A stretch of DNA of 64,000 nt from positions 1-64,000 of the forward strand of contig RSEH01000083.1 in assembly GCA_006503475.1 (NCBI GenBank), in the 5' to 3' direction. This document shows, piece by piece, positions 47,733 to 57,139 of the stretch (position 1 is its first letter; each line of letters begins with the position of its first letter). The position numbers and the translations under genes are program-made. The DNA comes from Stentor roeselii (lineage: Eukaryota; Ciliophora; Heterotrichea; Heterotrichida; Stentoridae). Under the pieces are notes generated by a model. The model was not told where the DNA came from. It made no database searches and saw nothing but the letters and a program-made list of their open reading frames with translations.

Positions 47733-48914
47733 CTAATACTCAGGAATAAGGTTCCACTGCAAGTACCTATCCCCATGAGGATTTCTATCAGTCAAATAAA
47801 TATTCGGCCCATTACAATGTTCAGGATTTCTTCCATCTAAAAACGCTCCACTAGAAATACTCTTAAAAGCAAAAGCTCCATCAACATTCAGAACATTCCA
47901 CAACAAATAATGATCCCCAACATGATTTCTATTAGTAAGGTACAGATTCGGTCCTCCCACATGTTCCGGTCCCCTTCCATCTAAAAATCCATGACTAGAG
48001 ACACTTTTAACAGCGAAAGAATGATCAGGCTGTCGAATAATCCACCATTGCAAGTAATGATCATGAGTAGGGTCCCGATCAGTTAAGAAAACATTAGGTC
48101 CTCCACAATGTTCAGGGTTTCTTCCATCAATAAGCCCTCCACTGGATACACTTTTAATAGCAAATCTTCCTCCCATAGGTTCAAGAGTCCAATGCAAGTA
48201 CCTATCACCTTCTGGTTGTCTAGCAGTGATAAAAACATTAGGACCTCCTACATGTTCAGGGTTTCTGCCATCAATGAACCCTTCACTAGACACGCTTTGA
48301 ATAGCGACAGTATCATTTCCCATATTAAGGACCCTCCATTGCAAGAAGTGGTCGCCCACTGGGTTCCTGTTGGTTAAAAAAATATTCGGCCCGTTCAAGT
48401 TGCTATGGTCTCGACCGTCCAGGTACCCGTTGCTTGTCACGCTTCTGATGGCGAAGTGGCCGTTTTCCAGCTTGATGAACTGCCAGTGAAGGTAAAAGTC
48501 ATTGAAAGGGTTTCGACCTGTCAGGTAAAGGTTCGCGCCTCCCACGTGCTCCGGCCCACGGCCGTCGAGGTACCCTCCGCTTGAGTGGCTTCGAATCGCG
48601 AAGATGTTGTCTTCGAACGGGTGAGTCCCTAAGACTTGACGCTCTGGAATCTTCTCTGGTTCTACATGATGCTCGATTAGTACAGGGATCGAAGGTACTG
48701 GTTCACATGTTGTCGGCTTTGAAGTTTCAGCCACTTCTTTGTGAGATTCTTTTGGAGTTACTTCGACTATCTTCACTTCTTCGTGATGATTATGGTGATG
48801 ATGATGATGAGAATTTTGATCTACTGGAGATGATTTCGACTCCTCGTGGACTGGAGGTTTAGTTGAACCTGGTTTTTGAGGTAAGGTGCTTGGTTTACTT
48901 TGACAGCAGCCCAT
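47733..48914 (-). CDS. MGCC-type acylated protein with six beta-trefoil-like repeats
   Basis: 393 residues. It starts MGCCQSKPS, a dual acylation signal like its neighbours, then a disordered linker with a His run (about 36-44). From about 103 to the end there are six repeats of about 48 residues. Each reads roughly FAI.SVSSGG.LDGR.PEH.GGPN.(Y/F)LT.RNP.GD.YLQW. The terminal Q/H-x-W recalls the QxW motif of ricin-type trefoils, and six units would make two trefoil domains. I infer carbohydrate or lipid binding at the inner face of a membrane, but the exact family is not known to me. Third of three consecutive minus-strand MGC genes. Confidence 0.82.
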   Translation of the reverse strand: MGCCQSKPSTLPQKPGSTKPPVHEESKSSPVDQNSHHHHHHNHHEEVKIVEVTPKESHKEVAETSKPTTCEPVPSIPVLIEHHVEPEKIPERQVLGTHPFEDNIFAIRSHSSGGYLDGRGPEHVGGANLYLTGRNPFNDFYLHWQFIKLENGHFAIRSVTSNGYLDGRDHSNLNGPNIFLTNRNPVGDHFLQWRVLNMGNDTVAIQSVSSEGFIDGRNPEHVGGPNVFITARQPEGDRYLHWTLEPMGGRFAIKSVSSGGLIDGRNPEHCGGPNVFLTDRDPTHDHYLQWWIIRQPDHSFAVKSVSSHGFLDGRGPEHVGGPNLYLTNRNHVGDHYLLWNVLNVDGAFAFKSISSGAFLDGRNPEHCNGPNIYLTDRNPHGDRYLQWNLIPEY

Positions 48915-49012
48915 TATTTCTAATGTTCATTTTTTGTAGGTACTGATAGGCGTTAATCAGACGATTTAATAATAAAAGTTTCAATTAAACATTAGGAAAA
49001 AATCAAGAATTA

Positions 49013-49975
49013 TCAAAAAGTATCATAAAAATTATTATTAATCTTGCAATAAGCTGCCACTTCTCTAGGCAAAGTTTCAAAATTGAACTTTAAGTCAACA
49101 TGTTTCAAGATATCTTCAGAGTTCTTTAAAATGAATTTTTGGTCTAGTTTAATGCAAGCGTTACTTTTATGCACATTCATTAAAATCTTCGCTGGACTGG
49201 ACTCGTCTTTCGGTACAGCGACGAGACTGAAAGGAAGGAAAAGGTTTTGATGTCCTTGTTTCATTTCTTTATTCCTGCAAATTAAAGATTGAAGTCTGAG
49301 AAACTTTTCAGAAAGATTTTTCAAGTTTTTCATTTTTTCTTGTGTGTTGATCTGAATCTTTCTGATGGGTTGTACGACCTTTGAGTACTTTTTCAGAACG
49401 CCTACAGCGATGAGGACGTTTAAAGCGTCGTAGACTCTTCTTCTGATGTTTTTCTCAGCTTTTAAGTCGATTTCTTCCCGGACTAGACAATCAGCGACTT
49501 CTTGATAAGTACTGCTTCCCAAGCGTTCAACGATTTCTTTTACTTTCCAGCTAAGAGCTTTTAAACCGTTTTTTGACCTGGTTCTTTTCAGGTTGTTTGG
49601 AGAATGTTTTAAAGGGGTTGAGTTAGTTTCTTCGCTTAGATATGAACTCAAACTTTTACTTTCGAATAAATCTTCTTTTGGAAGATCTGCTTCTAGGTCT
49701 GGGTCAAGGTGGAATGGTTCGCTGTCCTTTGAAAAATACTCGTCTATTGGAGGAAAATCGCCGATGTATTCACTTTCGATCAGTCTTCGTACTTGTTTAC
49801 TCCCGATCTGATCTTTATTTGGAAAGTCGAGATCTTGGTAGATCTTCTCGAGGATCGGGTCAGTAATAATCCGACTGTGAAACGACCAAAGCAGTTTATC
49901 TGCAATTTCACTAGACTCAAGTCCTCTCAACATTTCAATGATATGTGATGGGTAAAAATTACTTGGTTCCATCAT
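49013..49975 (-). CDS. DP-family (TFDP) transcription factor
   Basis: 320 residues from the ATG at 49975, which follows ATATAATTTTT; the longer frame opens only with GTG. The DNA-binding winged helix (about 140-215) has GLKALSWKVKEIV, TYQEVADCLV and KNIRRRVYDALNVL, the RRRVYDALNVL being diagnostic of E2F/DP. The following coiled coil and C-terminal domain (LSEKFLRLQSLICRN, PFSLVAVP, KILMNVHKSNACIKL) fit DP rather than E2F. DP proteins pair with E2F to control S-phase genes. The partner E2F is not in this window. Confidence 0.92.
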   Translation of the reverse strand: MMEPSNFYPSHIIEMLRGLESSEIADKLLWSFHSRIITDPILEKIYQDLDFPNKDQIGSKQVRRLIESEYIGDFPPIDEYFSKDSEPFHLDPDLEADLPKEDLFESKSLSSYLSEETNSTPLKHSPNNLKRTRSKNGLKALSWKVKEIVERLGSSTYQEVADCLVREEIDLKAEKNIRRRVYDALNVLIAVGVLKKYSKVVQPIRKIQINTQEKMKNLKNLSEKFLRLQSLICRNKEMKQGHQNLFLPFSLVAVPKDESSPAKILMNVHKSNACIKLDQKFILKNSEDILKHVDLKFNFETLPREVAAYCKINNNFYDTF

Positions 49976-50339
49976 AAAAATTATATTTTTTTCGCACTTC
50001 ACGAATGGAAATTTGAATCATTTGTTTACATCAATTTTTAGTTTATCGATTTTGAGTCTGAATCGAATGATCTTGATAGACCTTACTTGTTCTTTTGAAA
50101 GTATCCTCGAATCACGACGGGATCGGATTTTAATTTTTATGATTTGAATTTGGAAATCGGTAAAGAATGGGAAGGCTTTCAGAAAAGGTGGGAAGTAGAA
50201 ATATGAATTAAGGTACGGATTTTTAGGGTTTAACGGAATATTTTGCGAATAATTTATATGAATTTAAGCAATAGGGAACTGAGTTTGGAAATATTGGGTT
50301 TTGGGTTATTTTAAAGAATTTGATGAAGGTTTTAATAAA
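49976..50339. promoter_or_regulatory. Divergent intergenic region between DP and MGCCSSHP genes
   Basis: 364 bp between two divergent starts. A TATAAT-like word lies 6-11 nt before the DP ATG and a TAATAAA precedes the other. No additional ORF or exon could be supported. Confidence 0.4.
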
Positions 50340-51554
50340 ATGGGCTGCTGTTCGTCTCATCCAGTCAACTCGCTATCATCAGCATCAAAACTATCAGAAA
50401 AGTACTTCAACAAACCCGAAAACCTAAAAATAATATCATCCTTCGACGACTCAAGTTTCTTATCAATAATAAAAATCCCAAAGAAAGATCACTCTCTATC
50501 AAATGCAAGAAATTCAATATCTCTTTCACTAGACGAGAGTGAAATCCTCCTTCAACTTCCTCACAAGCCGACTCAAACCAATCCAAAAAAGTTAAATTTC
50601 TTATCAAATTCCTTAAAATGCGAAAAAAACCACAAAATGTTCTGGTCAAGTAAAATTTTAAACTCATTCGACTCCCCATCTCTCCCTTTAAACAACTGCT
50701 TTCAATGTCAAGTCCAAAGCGCGGACTCCAGCTGGTCTTGCGAGTCCTGCCAAGTGACTCTCTGCGAGTCTTGCGGTGACTTAAAAGGAGAAAGTGCTCC
50801 TCACCTAAGATGCCGAGAAGGCCACATATTATTTTGGTCTCCACAAACAGTCTGGCTTTATCATCGACCTCAAGAACCTGCTGTCTTCGCTTGTGACAAC
50901 TGCGAAAAAGTCAAACATGAACCGAGTTGGCACTGCCCTGAATGCGAGTTCGACCTTTGCCTGACATGCGGGGAAAGTTTCAATCTCAAGCCTTTGCAAG
51001 AAGGACTTTCTTGTTCAGAAGGACATCATCGCCTTGGGTATGTTAAACTTGAAGTCGATATAAGTGAAAGTCAAGCTTTTGGAATTGAATGCTTTTCTTG
51101 TGCGGAGTGGATTGAACCTGGAGATATGCTTTTTCAATGTGATAAACATTTTTTGGATTATTGTTTGGAATGCTTTGATCATCTTTTGAAGAAAATGATT
51201 CCACATCCAGGGTTTAGGTGTAAGGACTGGAAAAAATTGCAGGTTTTTGAGAAGAAAAAGGTTTGTGATGAGATTTGTGATGAAATTGCTTGTGATGTTT
51301 GTAAAGGAATTATGTTTGAATTTTGTTATTTGTGTGATGAATGCTTTCTTTGCTTTTGTATGCCTTGTGCTCAGGTTTTTCATAGAAAAATTAAAAGTTT
51401 TCATCAGATGAAGTGCATGCTTGGCCATACGGTTCAGTTTTTTAAACCTACAGATGAAGGGTTTGAATGTGGGAAGTGTAAAGGATTGTTTATGACTGGG
51501 TCGTTTGGATGCTTAGAGTGTGATGAAAAAATTTGTGTTTTTTGCTTGAGGTGA
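50340..51554 (+). CDS. MGCCSS-type acylated protein with repeated Cys fingers, paralog 3
   Basis: 404 residues. The start is set at 50340 because it exposes MGCCSSHP; the frame is open further upstream only through a TTG at 50301. A polar linker of about 100 residues leads to finger units NCFQCQV, ACDNCEK, CFSCAEW, CDVCKGI and CGKCKGL with internal SWSCESC and SWHCPEC, similar to the two minus-strand paralogs. The shared motif LRCREGHILFWSPQTVWLY is present, as is HPGFRC. It lies on the opposite strand, beyond the trefoil and DP genes, so the family spread by more than simple tandem copying. Ends in TGA. Confidence 0.85.
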   Translation: MGCCSSHPVNSLSSASKLSEKYFNKPENLKIISSFDDSSFLSIIKIPKKDHSLSNARNSISLSLDESEILLQLPHKPTQTNPKKLNFLSNSLKCEKNHKMFWSSKILNSFDSPSLPLNNCFQCQVQSADSSWSCESCQVTLCESCGDLKGESAPHLRCREGHILFWSPQTVWLYHRPQEPAVFACDNCEKVKHEPSWHCPECEFDLCLTCGESFNLKPLQEGLSCSEGHHRLGYVKLEVDISESQAFGIECFSCAEWIEPGDMLFQCDKHFLDYCLECFDHLLKKMIPHPGFRCKDWKKLQVFEKKKVCDEICDEIACDVCKGIMFEFCYLCDECFLCFCMPCAQVFHRKIKSFHQMKCMLGHTVQFFKPTDEGFECGKCKGLFMTGSFGCLECDEKICVFCLR

Positions 51555-51641
51555 GGATTGAGGTTAATTAATGATTGCATTTAGATGGTATCAATAATAT
51601 CATATGAATAAAACTAATGTATTAGATGAAAATCGGATTAG

Positions 51642-51662
51642 GAGCCACCCTTCTTGTGGCTT
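51642..51662 (+). other. GC-rich hairpin in AT-rich intergenic DNA
   Basis: gagccac / gtggctt can pair over 7 bp (one G-T) around the 7-nt loop ccttctt, followed by TTTGCC. It lies about 90 bp after a TGA stop. It could be a 3'-end element or chance; no known RNA family recognised. Confidence 0.35.
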
Positions 51663-51762
51663 TTGCCTTGAATTATTAAATTTAAACTCTTAAATCAAAA
51701 ATTTTATAAACTTAAATGCACTTAGCAAAAATTCCTCAGAAGAGTTAATAACCTAAATATTA

Positions 51763-52944
51763 ATGATTTTTTCAGATAATATTACACAACCTCAAAATCC
51801 AAACTCTCTTGTTCTTATTCCAACATTTGAAAACTCACTTAGAGACCAGATCATCATGAAAAAGCTAGAATTTCAATTAGATCCAACAATTCAAGAATCC
51901 GAGGTTTTCAAAACAGATGAATTAAAAGATGACAAACCTGAAAACCAAACCTCAGAGCCAAAATGCGAAAATGTTATAAATCTTCCATCAAACCCTCTTC
52001 AAATCAAACTACGGCCGAAATTCCGTCAAAAATTTGACTTTGACCAACAAAAAATTGTGATAGAGCGAATTTTGTTATCCGGCCAACAAAAAGCAGCTGA
52101 AGAAGTGATCCGAGTGAAAAACCAAACAAAAAAAGAACTTTTTCCAGCAGTTAAAGAAACAGTTCAAGGTATTCAAAAGGACTTGGTTTCTATTCATGAA
52201 CAAACTTTTATCTTGAAGGAAAAACTCGTGATGGCTCAGCATGAGTTAATAAAAATCGAAAAAGTGCTGAAAATACAGTGCAAAGCTGCTTCGAAGATCG
52301 ATTTTTACTCAAACTTTATAAAACCTTACAAAAAACCGAAAAAGCCAAAAAAAAACGATATGTTTAATGAATATATTTCTATGAGGGAGCAACTGGGTTG
52401 CTTGAAGGTTTTGGCTTCCGAGTACCAAAGAGACTCAGAATTCGCTTTACAAGGAGTCGTTCAAGTAAAAAACGAGATCCTAGCTTTAAACGAGTTACAT
52501 TCCACACGAATATCCAAATTAAAAGCTATCTACGAAGACCAAGAGTTAACAGTACTCGATGAGTGCAGAAAGATCAGGTCAGAGTTCAGAAGATTCAAAG
52601 AATTCGCTCAAATCGAGTTAGAAGCGAGAGAAATCCTAAATAAACGACAATCCGATTTCATAACAAAGCTTTACCAAGAACTAGGAAACACGAAGTTTAT
52701 AATCCAGAACCCAAGACTTCGAACTCAATATCACCGAAAAGTGACTGGAAAGGCAGAAAAGAAAGAAAATCCAAGAAATGAAAACTTTTCTCTTACACTT
52801 AAACCTCCTGAAACTCCTGAAAGTTTCAGCCTCGCCCAAACACGGCCTGTTACAAATGATTTGAAATTTATGAAAGATGAAGATGAATGTTTTTCCATAA
52901 GGTTAGTGACAAGATTCCGAAACTCATCAACCCCATTCAAATAA
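51763..52944 (+). CDS. Hypothetical coiled-coil protein
   Basis: 393 residues, not recognised. Polar N-terminus to about 80, helical/coiled-coil core at about 90-320 with a basic PYKKPKKPKK stretch near 187, and a Ser/Pro tail. The PEX10 gene starts 18 nt after its stop. Confidence 0.75.
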   Translation: MIFSDNITQPQNPNSLVLIPTFENSLRDQIIMKKLEFQLDPTIQESEVFKTDELKDDKPENQTSEPKCENVINLPSNPLQIKLRPKFRQKFDFDQQKIVIERILLSGQQKAAEEVIRVKNQTKKELFPAVKETVQGIQKDLVSIHEQTFILKEKLVMAQHELIKIEKVLKIQCKAASKIDFYSNFIKPYKKPKKPKKNDMFNEYISMREQLGCLKVLASEYQRDSEFALQGVVQVKNEILALNELHSTRISKLKAIYEDQELTVLDECRKIRSEFRRFKEFAQIELEAREILNKRQSDFITKLYQELGNTKFIIQNPRLRTQYHRKVTGKAEKKENPRNENFSLTLKPPETPESFSLAQTRPVTNDLKFMKDEDECFSIRLVTRFRNSSTPFK

Positions 52945-52962
52945 CTGGAAAAGTAATTTTTA

Positions 52963-53847
52963 ATGTTTTTAATAAATCTTTATAAAGAAATGAATCTTTT
53001 GTCATCTCAACTCGAGTACATCAGAGCAAAAGACAAAGACAATGAAATTATTTCTACTTTAAAGTTATCAGTTCAGACAATTCTTAGAAGTTTTTCAAAT
53101 GCTCAGTACTTGTCAGAAGTTTCAGCTTTTATCGAAATTCTTTACCTTTCTTTATCGTATTTTTCGAGGACACCCAGGCAGACTCTTGGACAAGAACTCA
53201 CTGCTTCGGCCTTGGCAGACTATTCGAAAGTATCGGAAATCAAAAGGGTCCTCGTAAGTAAAAATTATCGAAAGGCTGCGCAGTTGTTTTCGCCTTCATC
53301 GAGAAAAATTTTGGTTTATGTTCTGGCGAAAGTACTTGGTCCTTACTTTTTTAAACGGGTATGGAACTGGATAATTGCTTTCTCTTCTAATCGAGTTTTG
53401 AAGGCCTTGCCTGATGCTCAAGAGGTTATTGATGAGATTTCGAGGATTAATTTTGCTGTGTTTCTTTTGACTGGGTTTTATGATGAGATACCGAAACGGC
53501 TGGTTAATTTCTCATTCACGAAATTGATAAGGCCTAGTGGAAGTCTTCTTCCTTTGAAACGTCTTGGGTACCTAGTCCTAATCCAGTCATTTTTTTCAAT
53601 ATTATCCCTATCACGAGTATTTTTCGAGAAACTAAAAGAAAAGCCAAAAACCAACGAAAACTTTTCATCAGACTTTGAAAGCACCGAATGCGTTCTCTGC
53701 TTAAGCATGCTAAGAAGTCCTACCTGCCCTCCATGTGGCCATGTTTTTTGCTGGGATTGCATCCAAAGAGCATCACAAGAAGGTATTTGCCCAGTTTGTC
53801 GATCAGGATTTCAAGGCCGTTCACTTTTACAGCTGAGGAATTATTAA
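52963..53847 (+). CDS. PEX10: Peroxisome biogenesis E3 ligase PEX10
   Basis: 294 residues. The N-terminal Pex2/10/12 domain includes the PEX10-typical TLGQE (near 74) and several hydrophobic helices. The C-terminal RING (about 244-284) reads CVLCLS...CGHVFCWDCI...CPVC, a complete C3HC4 set. PEX10 with PEX2 and PEX12 ubiquitinates the import receptor PEX5 at the peroxisome membrane. A second ATG at 52990 is an alternative start. It ends only 5 nt before the next start codon. Confidence 0.93.
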   Translation: MFLINLYKEMNLLSSQLEYIRAKDKDNEIISTLKLSVQTILRSFSNAQYLSEVSAFIEILYLSLSYFSRTPRQTLGQELTASALADYSKVSEIKRVLVSKNYRKAAQLFSPSSRKILVYVLAKVLGPYFFKRVWNWIIAFSSNRVLKALPDAQEVIDEISRINFAVFLLTGFYDEIPKRLVNFSFTKLIRPSGSLLPLKRLGYLVLIQSFFSILSLSRVFFEKLKEKPKTNENFSSDFESTECVLCLSMLRSPTCPPCGHVFCWDCIQRASQEGICPVCRSGFQGRSLLQLRNY

Positions 53848-53852
53848 TAATC

Positions 53853-54539
53853 ATGAAGTTTTTAGGAGAAGATGCAAAAAGATTAGTCTTCGAAGCTCCA
53901 GACTCGACAAGAAGAACGAGTATCTTTCTGCTAGTCTCTCTTCTTTTATTATCTGGGGGTCTTTACCTAACCTTCAAAGGAATCGGTGATACCTGGACCT
54001 GCGAGTTGGACTCGTCTCAAGAGAACTTTGCCTTTATTTGCAGGGACCTTAGAAGTCTTTTGGGCTGTCGAAATATATCAGGACCAGTAAAAGCCGAGAT
54101 TCTCCTAAACGTAAAAGGTGAAGTCCGAGCAAGTGCCTCAGTTGAATGTTCCTGGGACCACGCAATATCCGAGATTCGAGTCTGCTTCCTGCTAACTTCC
54201 TCCCTTGCAGTGATACTAGGTCTAAACGCTTTATTTTACAACAAAAGAAAAAACGCTGACGTATTTATCCAATCGAGTTACTTTTTCGTCTTTCTTCTAA
54301 TAATGATGAGTACATTCGACCTATTCGCAGTAAGAGACGCTTCCAACAACAACCAAGACGTATGTACTTTATCCGGTGCATTTGAGATGGCAAAGGGAAT
54401 CGAAGGAGAGCGTCTTGAGTGCAACTACGACTTTTTCAAAATGACTGCTCTTTACGGGTACATCTGTGCTTTTTCATTGGTCGTCAGCGGACTGCAGGTA
54501 AAGCATTGGCTGGCCACTTCGGATCTAGATGATTTTTAG
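53853..54539 (+). CDS. Hypothetical four-TM protein
   Basis: 228 residues. The first ATG compatible with the whole N-terminal helix is at 53853; the frame is open further upstream but overlaps PEX10 in another frame. Hydrophobic segments at about 22-43, 109-130, 142-160 and 200-218. The first extracellular loop has four Cys and the second two, as in tetraspan/claudin-like proteins, but no family signature is seen. The start codon lies 5 nt after the PEX10 stop, the tightest same-strand spacing in the window. Confidence 0.75.
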   Translation: MKFLGEDAKRLVFEAPDSTRRTSIFLLVSLLLLSGGLYLTFKGIGDTWTCELDSSQENFAFICRDLRSLLGCRNISGPVKAEILLNVKGEVRASASVECSWDHAISEIRVCFLLTSSLAVILGLNALFYNKRKNADVFIQSSYFFVFLLIMMSTFDLFAVRDASNNNQDVCTLSGAFEMAKGIEGERLECNYDFFKMTALYGYICAFSLVVSGLQVKHWLATSDLDDF

Positions 54540-54561
54540 TTATCGGCTTAAGTTATGAACA

Positions 54562-55920
54562 TTACTCGTTTACTTGGTAAAACTCCATCGTCTCTGGGTC
54601 GTAGTAACACTGCATCACTGGGTCGTATACTAATTCAACTTCTTCTTCTTCTTCGGCTGGCTCTAACTTTGTGGAGACGTTCTTCATACTTGATAAACCT
54701 GCGAATGGAGGAGTGAATGGACGGTATTGGGTCGCTTGGTTTATACCGGATGTGAAAAATGTCGGCTTTGGACCGGTCTCTCTTTGCTCTTCGTGCGGGA
54801 AGTAGTGGTGCTCAGGGGCAGTGAAGATTTCAGCTGGGAAATCTTGAAGTTCTCCTGGACTTGGGTCTACCTCGATTTCTTCTTCGATGCTGTTGCTTAA
54901 AACATCTTCAGCATTTCGATAATTAGTAAGATGCAAAAAATCATGATTTTTTGACTCTTCTTCACAATCATCTTCAAGCGGATTTTCACTAAATTCTTCT
55001 TCTTTAGTTTCTTTTTCTTCTTCAATGTTTCCATATCTATTAGAACCAGCAGTGCCAATCCTTGGCTCCGCTTTTGGAACTACTGGAGCAGGAGGCTTCA
55101 CATCTTTGCCCCGAGGAGAAAGAGCACCATTTTGTTTTCTTTGAAAAAAAGTAGTTGTTGTATTTCCTTGTTTTTTATTCACAGAAGATGTTCGCAACCC
55201 TGTCCTTTTTAGTTTTTCTAAAGGCGCAGTTGGCAGGGGTGCCCGAGTTTCTGGCTTTTTTGGAGTGAGTTTCACTTCTTTGGTCTCGACGTTTGGGAAT
55301 AAAATTTCTGGAGTGATTAGTTGATTCGTGTAAGAAACACCTCCTGGGAAGTCAAGATTCTTCGGTATAATTTCACTAATATCAGTCCTAACATTCGAGT
55401 CAGTCGTATCCATCAAAGCAGCTCTCATAGTAAAAACTCTTCTAACCTTGCAAAAGCAGCTGATAGAAATCGAGTCTAAAGATCTAAAAGTAGAATGACC
55501 AAAGCAGGCAAGCATACACCGAGAGATATCAATTGAAATATTCGCCCAAGTCCCTCTAACGAATGCCGAGTTGGGTACCCGGGCATGCATTGGATTGACA
55601 GTCATATCTTTAGACGCTGATGAAAAGACTATTCGACGCTTTGTGTTCGAAATGTCAGTCGTCGCGATTTCCAAGGTAAAAGGCTGCGCTGGTAGAATAA
55701 AAATTTGAAGGACGAGAAAAGGTTGGACTAAGGCAAGTGTTTGCTTGTCTGAACCTGGAATTTGAAGTTTTGTGTTGTTTGAGTCTACTAAAATCACGTA
55801 GCCTTTCACGGCTTTGTCGTAAAACTTCCAGTTTGACTTGTTTATCGACCACCCTGGACTCTTGTCGCATGAGTATAGAACTTCTACTGATGCACCGGAT
55901 TGAAATGCATTTTGGAACAT
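54562..55920 (-). CDS. CFAP20-domain protein (CFAP20DC-like)
   Basis: 452 residues. Residues 1 to about 185 match the CFA20 domain: it begins MFQNAFQSG as CFAP20 begins MFKNTFQSG, then LQIPG, FLVLQIFI, RRIVFSSAS, WANISIDIS and CKVRRVF. The rest is disordered, Pro/Glu-rich, with poly-acidic stretches. This domain-plus-long-tail plan is that of CFAP20DC (C3orf67) rather than the short axonemal CFAP20. Likely microtubule- or cilium-associated. The start follows GCTATAAAA. It converges with the four-TM gene, 22 bp between stops. Confidence 0.88.
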   Translation of the reverse strand: MFQNAFQSGASVEVLYSCDKSPGWSINKSNWKFYDKAVKGYVILVDSNNTKLQIPGSDKQTLALVQPFLVLQIFILPAQPFTLEIATTDISNTKRRIVFSSASKDMTVNPMHARVPNSAFVRGTWANISIDISRCMLACFGHSTFRSLDSISISCFCKVRRVFTMRAALMDTTDSNVRTDISEIIPKNLDFPGGVSYTNQLITPEILFPNVETKEVKLTPKKPETRAPLPTAPLEKLKRTGLRTSSVNKKQGNTTTTFFQRKQNGALSPRGKDVKPPAPVVPKAEPRIGTAGSNRYGNIEEEKETKEEEFSENPLEDDCEEESKNHDFLHLTNYRNAEDVLSNSIEEEIEVDPSPGELQDFPAEIFTAPEHHYFPHEEQRETGPKPTFFTSGINQATQYRPFTPPFAGLSSMKNVSTKLEPAEEEEEVELVYDPVMQCYYDPETMEFYQVNE

Positions 55921-56157
55921 TTTTATAGCGAGTTTTTTAGAATTGGATTAGAAGGTTTTTTATGTTTTTTGGAGATTATTTTTAGTTTTAAGGGGCTTGG
56001 GATTATTGAGGTTTTGGAATTCGGTTTTTTAGGAGAAGGATTATTTTTATTGAAAGATTTTATGTTTTGAAGTAGATTAGTGAAGAGATTGTTATGGAAA
56101 TTATAGTGGATTTTTTTTTGAAGAGGTTGAAGATTATTCTAAATACAATACCTACCC

Positions 56158-56883
56158 TTAATCATCTTCCTTAATCCCCAAATCCTTCATAATATTTTTA
56201 GCCTCTTCAATTTCAAGTTTCAACTGCTGTGTCTGTTCATCAATAATAAATTCTTCAATCAAATACTCTTCAATCTGTTTCTCCATCATTTTCCCCTGTC
56301 CCTGCAACAACTCAAATTCTTTTTGCAAAACATCCTGTGTATCAATTTCTTCCTGCATTTTTTCTCTAACCTTCTTCATCTTATTCGAAATTTTCTTCAA
56401 TTCCTTCGAAATAAAAACATACTGATCTTGAATTTCATTTAAATCCGCTTTAAAAACCCAGCTTTCCGAGTCATTACACTGCAAAAAAATAAGTCTTACC
56501 AAGTTTTGAGCATCATTTTTGGTTAATTGAATTTCACTTTTTTCAAAAAGTTTCTGAAGAAGGTCTTCCTGAGAGTTTTCAATGTCTTGAAAATTTTTAA
56601 TTGATTCTAAAGAACTTCGTAAATCCATCGAGTTTCGGTTTGTTCGGGTGTTAAAAAGAAGCTGGCTTAGGTCTCGAGCCATTTCGGTTTTTTGAGTCAG
56701 GTCTAAATGGGTGAGTTTCGGCATGTAAAATAAAAACTCGTCTTGGTTACCGTTACTGAATTCTAATGATATTGATTTGCTTAGGTTTTCTATTAGTTTT
56801 CCTAGAAGTGCATCGAATATTTCTTCTGAAAAGGGGTCATCCGGTCGAGTGGAAAAATTAGTTGATTCAGGAATGCTTTTCAT
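56158..56883 (-). CDS. Hypothetical coiled-coil protein
   Basis: 241 residues, unknown. N-terminal half is globular and polar; about 145-235 form a coiled coil ending in an acidic EDD. The start follows AACTATAATTT. Confidence 0.7.
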   Translation of the reverse strand: MKSIPESTNFSTRPDDPFSEEIFDALLGKLIENLSKSISLEFSNGNQDEFLFYMPKLTHLDLTQKTEMARDLSQLLFNTRTNRNSMDLRSSLESIKNFQDIENSQEDLLQKLFEKSEIQLTKNDAQNLVRLIFLQCNDSESWVFKADLNEIQDQYVFISKELKKISNKMKKVREKMQEEIDTQDVLQKEFELLQGQGKMMEKQIEEYLIEEFIIDEQTQQLKLEIEEAKNIMKDLGIKEDD

Positions 56884-57139
56884 AAATTATAGTTAGTGAA
56901 TTTAAAAGATATTGCAATTAAACACTGAGGAAACTATTTTTTTTATCAAGTAACAGATAGATTGAGTAGAATCTTTATTTAAAATAATGCTCGATATCTT
57001 TACTAATACTTTTAAATTCTAATATTTTTAAAATTCTCATCACTCGACCTACACATAAACAAAGTACCTCCAAAAATCATGTGAAAAAACCAATTAATAA
57101 AACTATAAATCAATCCCCAACACTCTAACCTAAATTACA

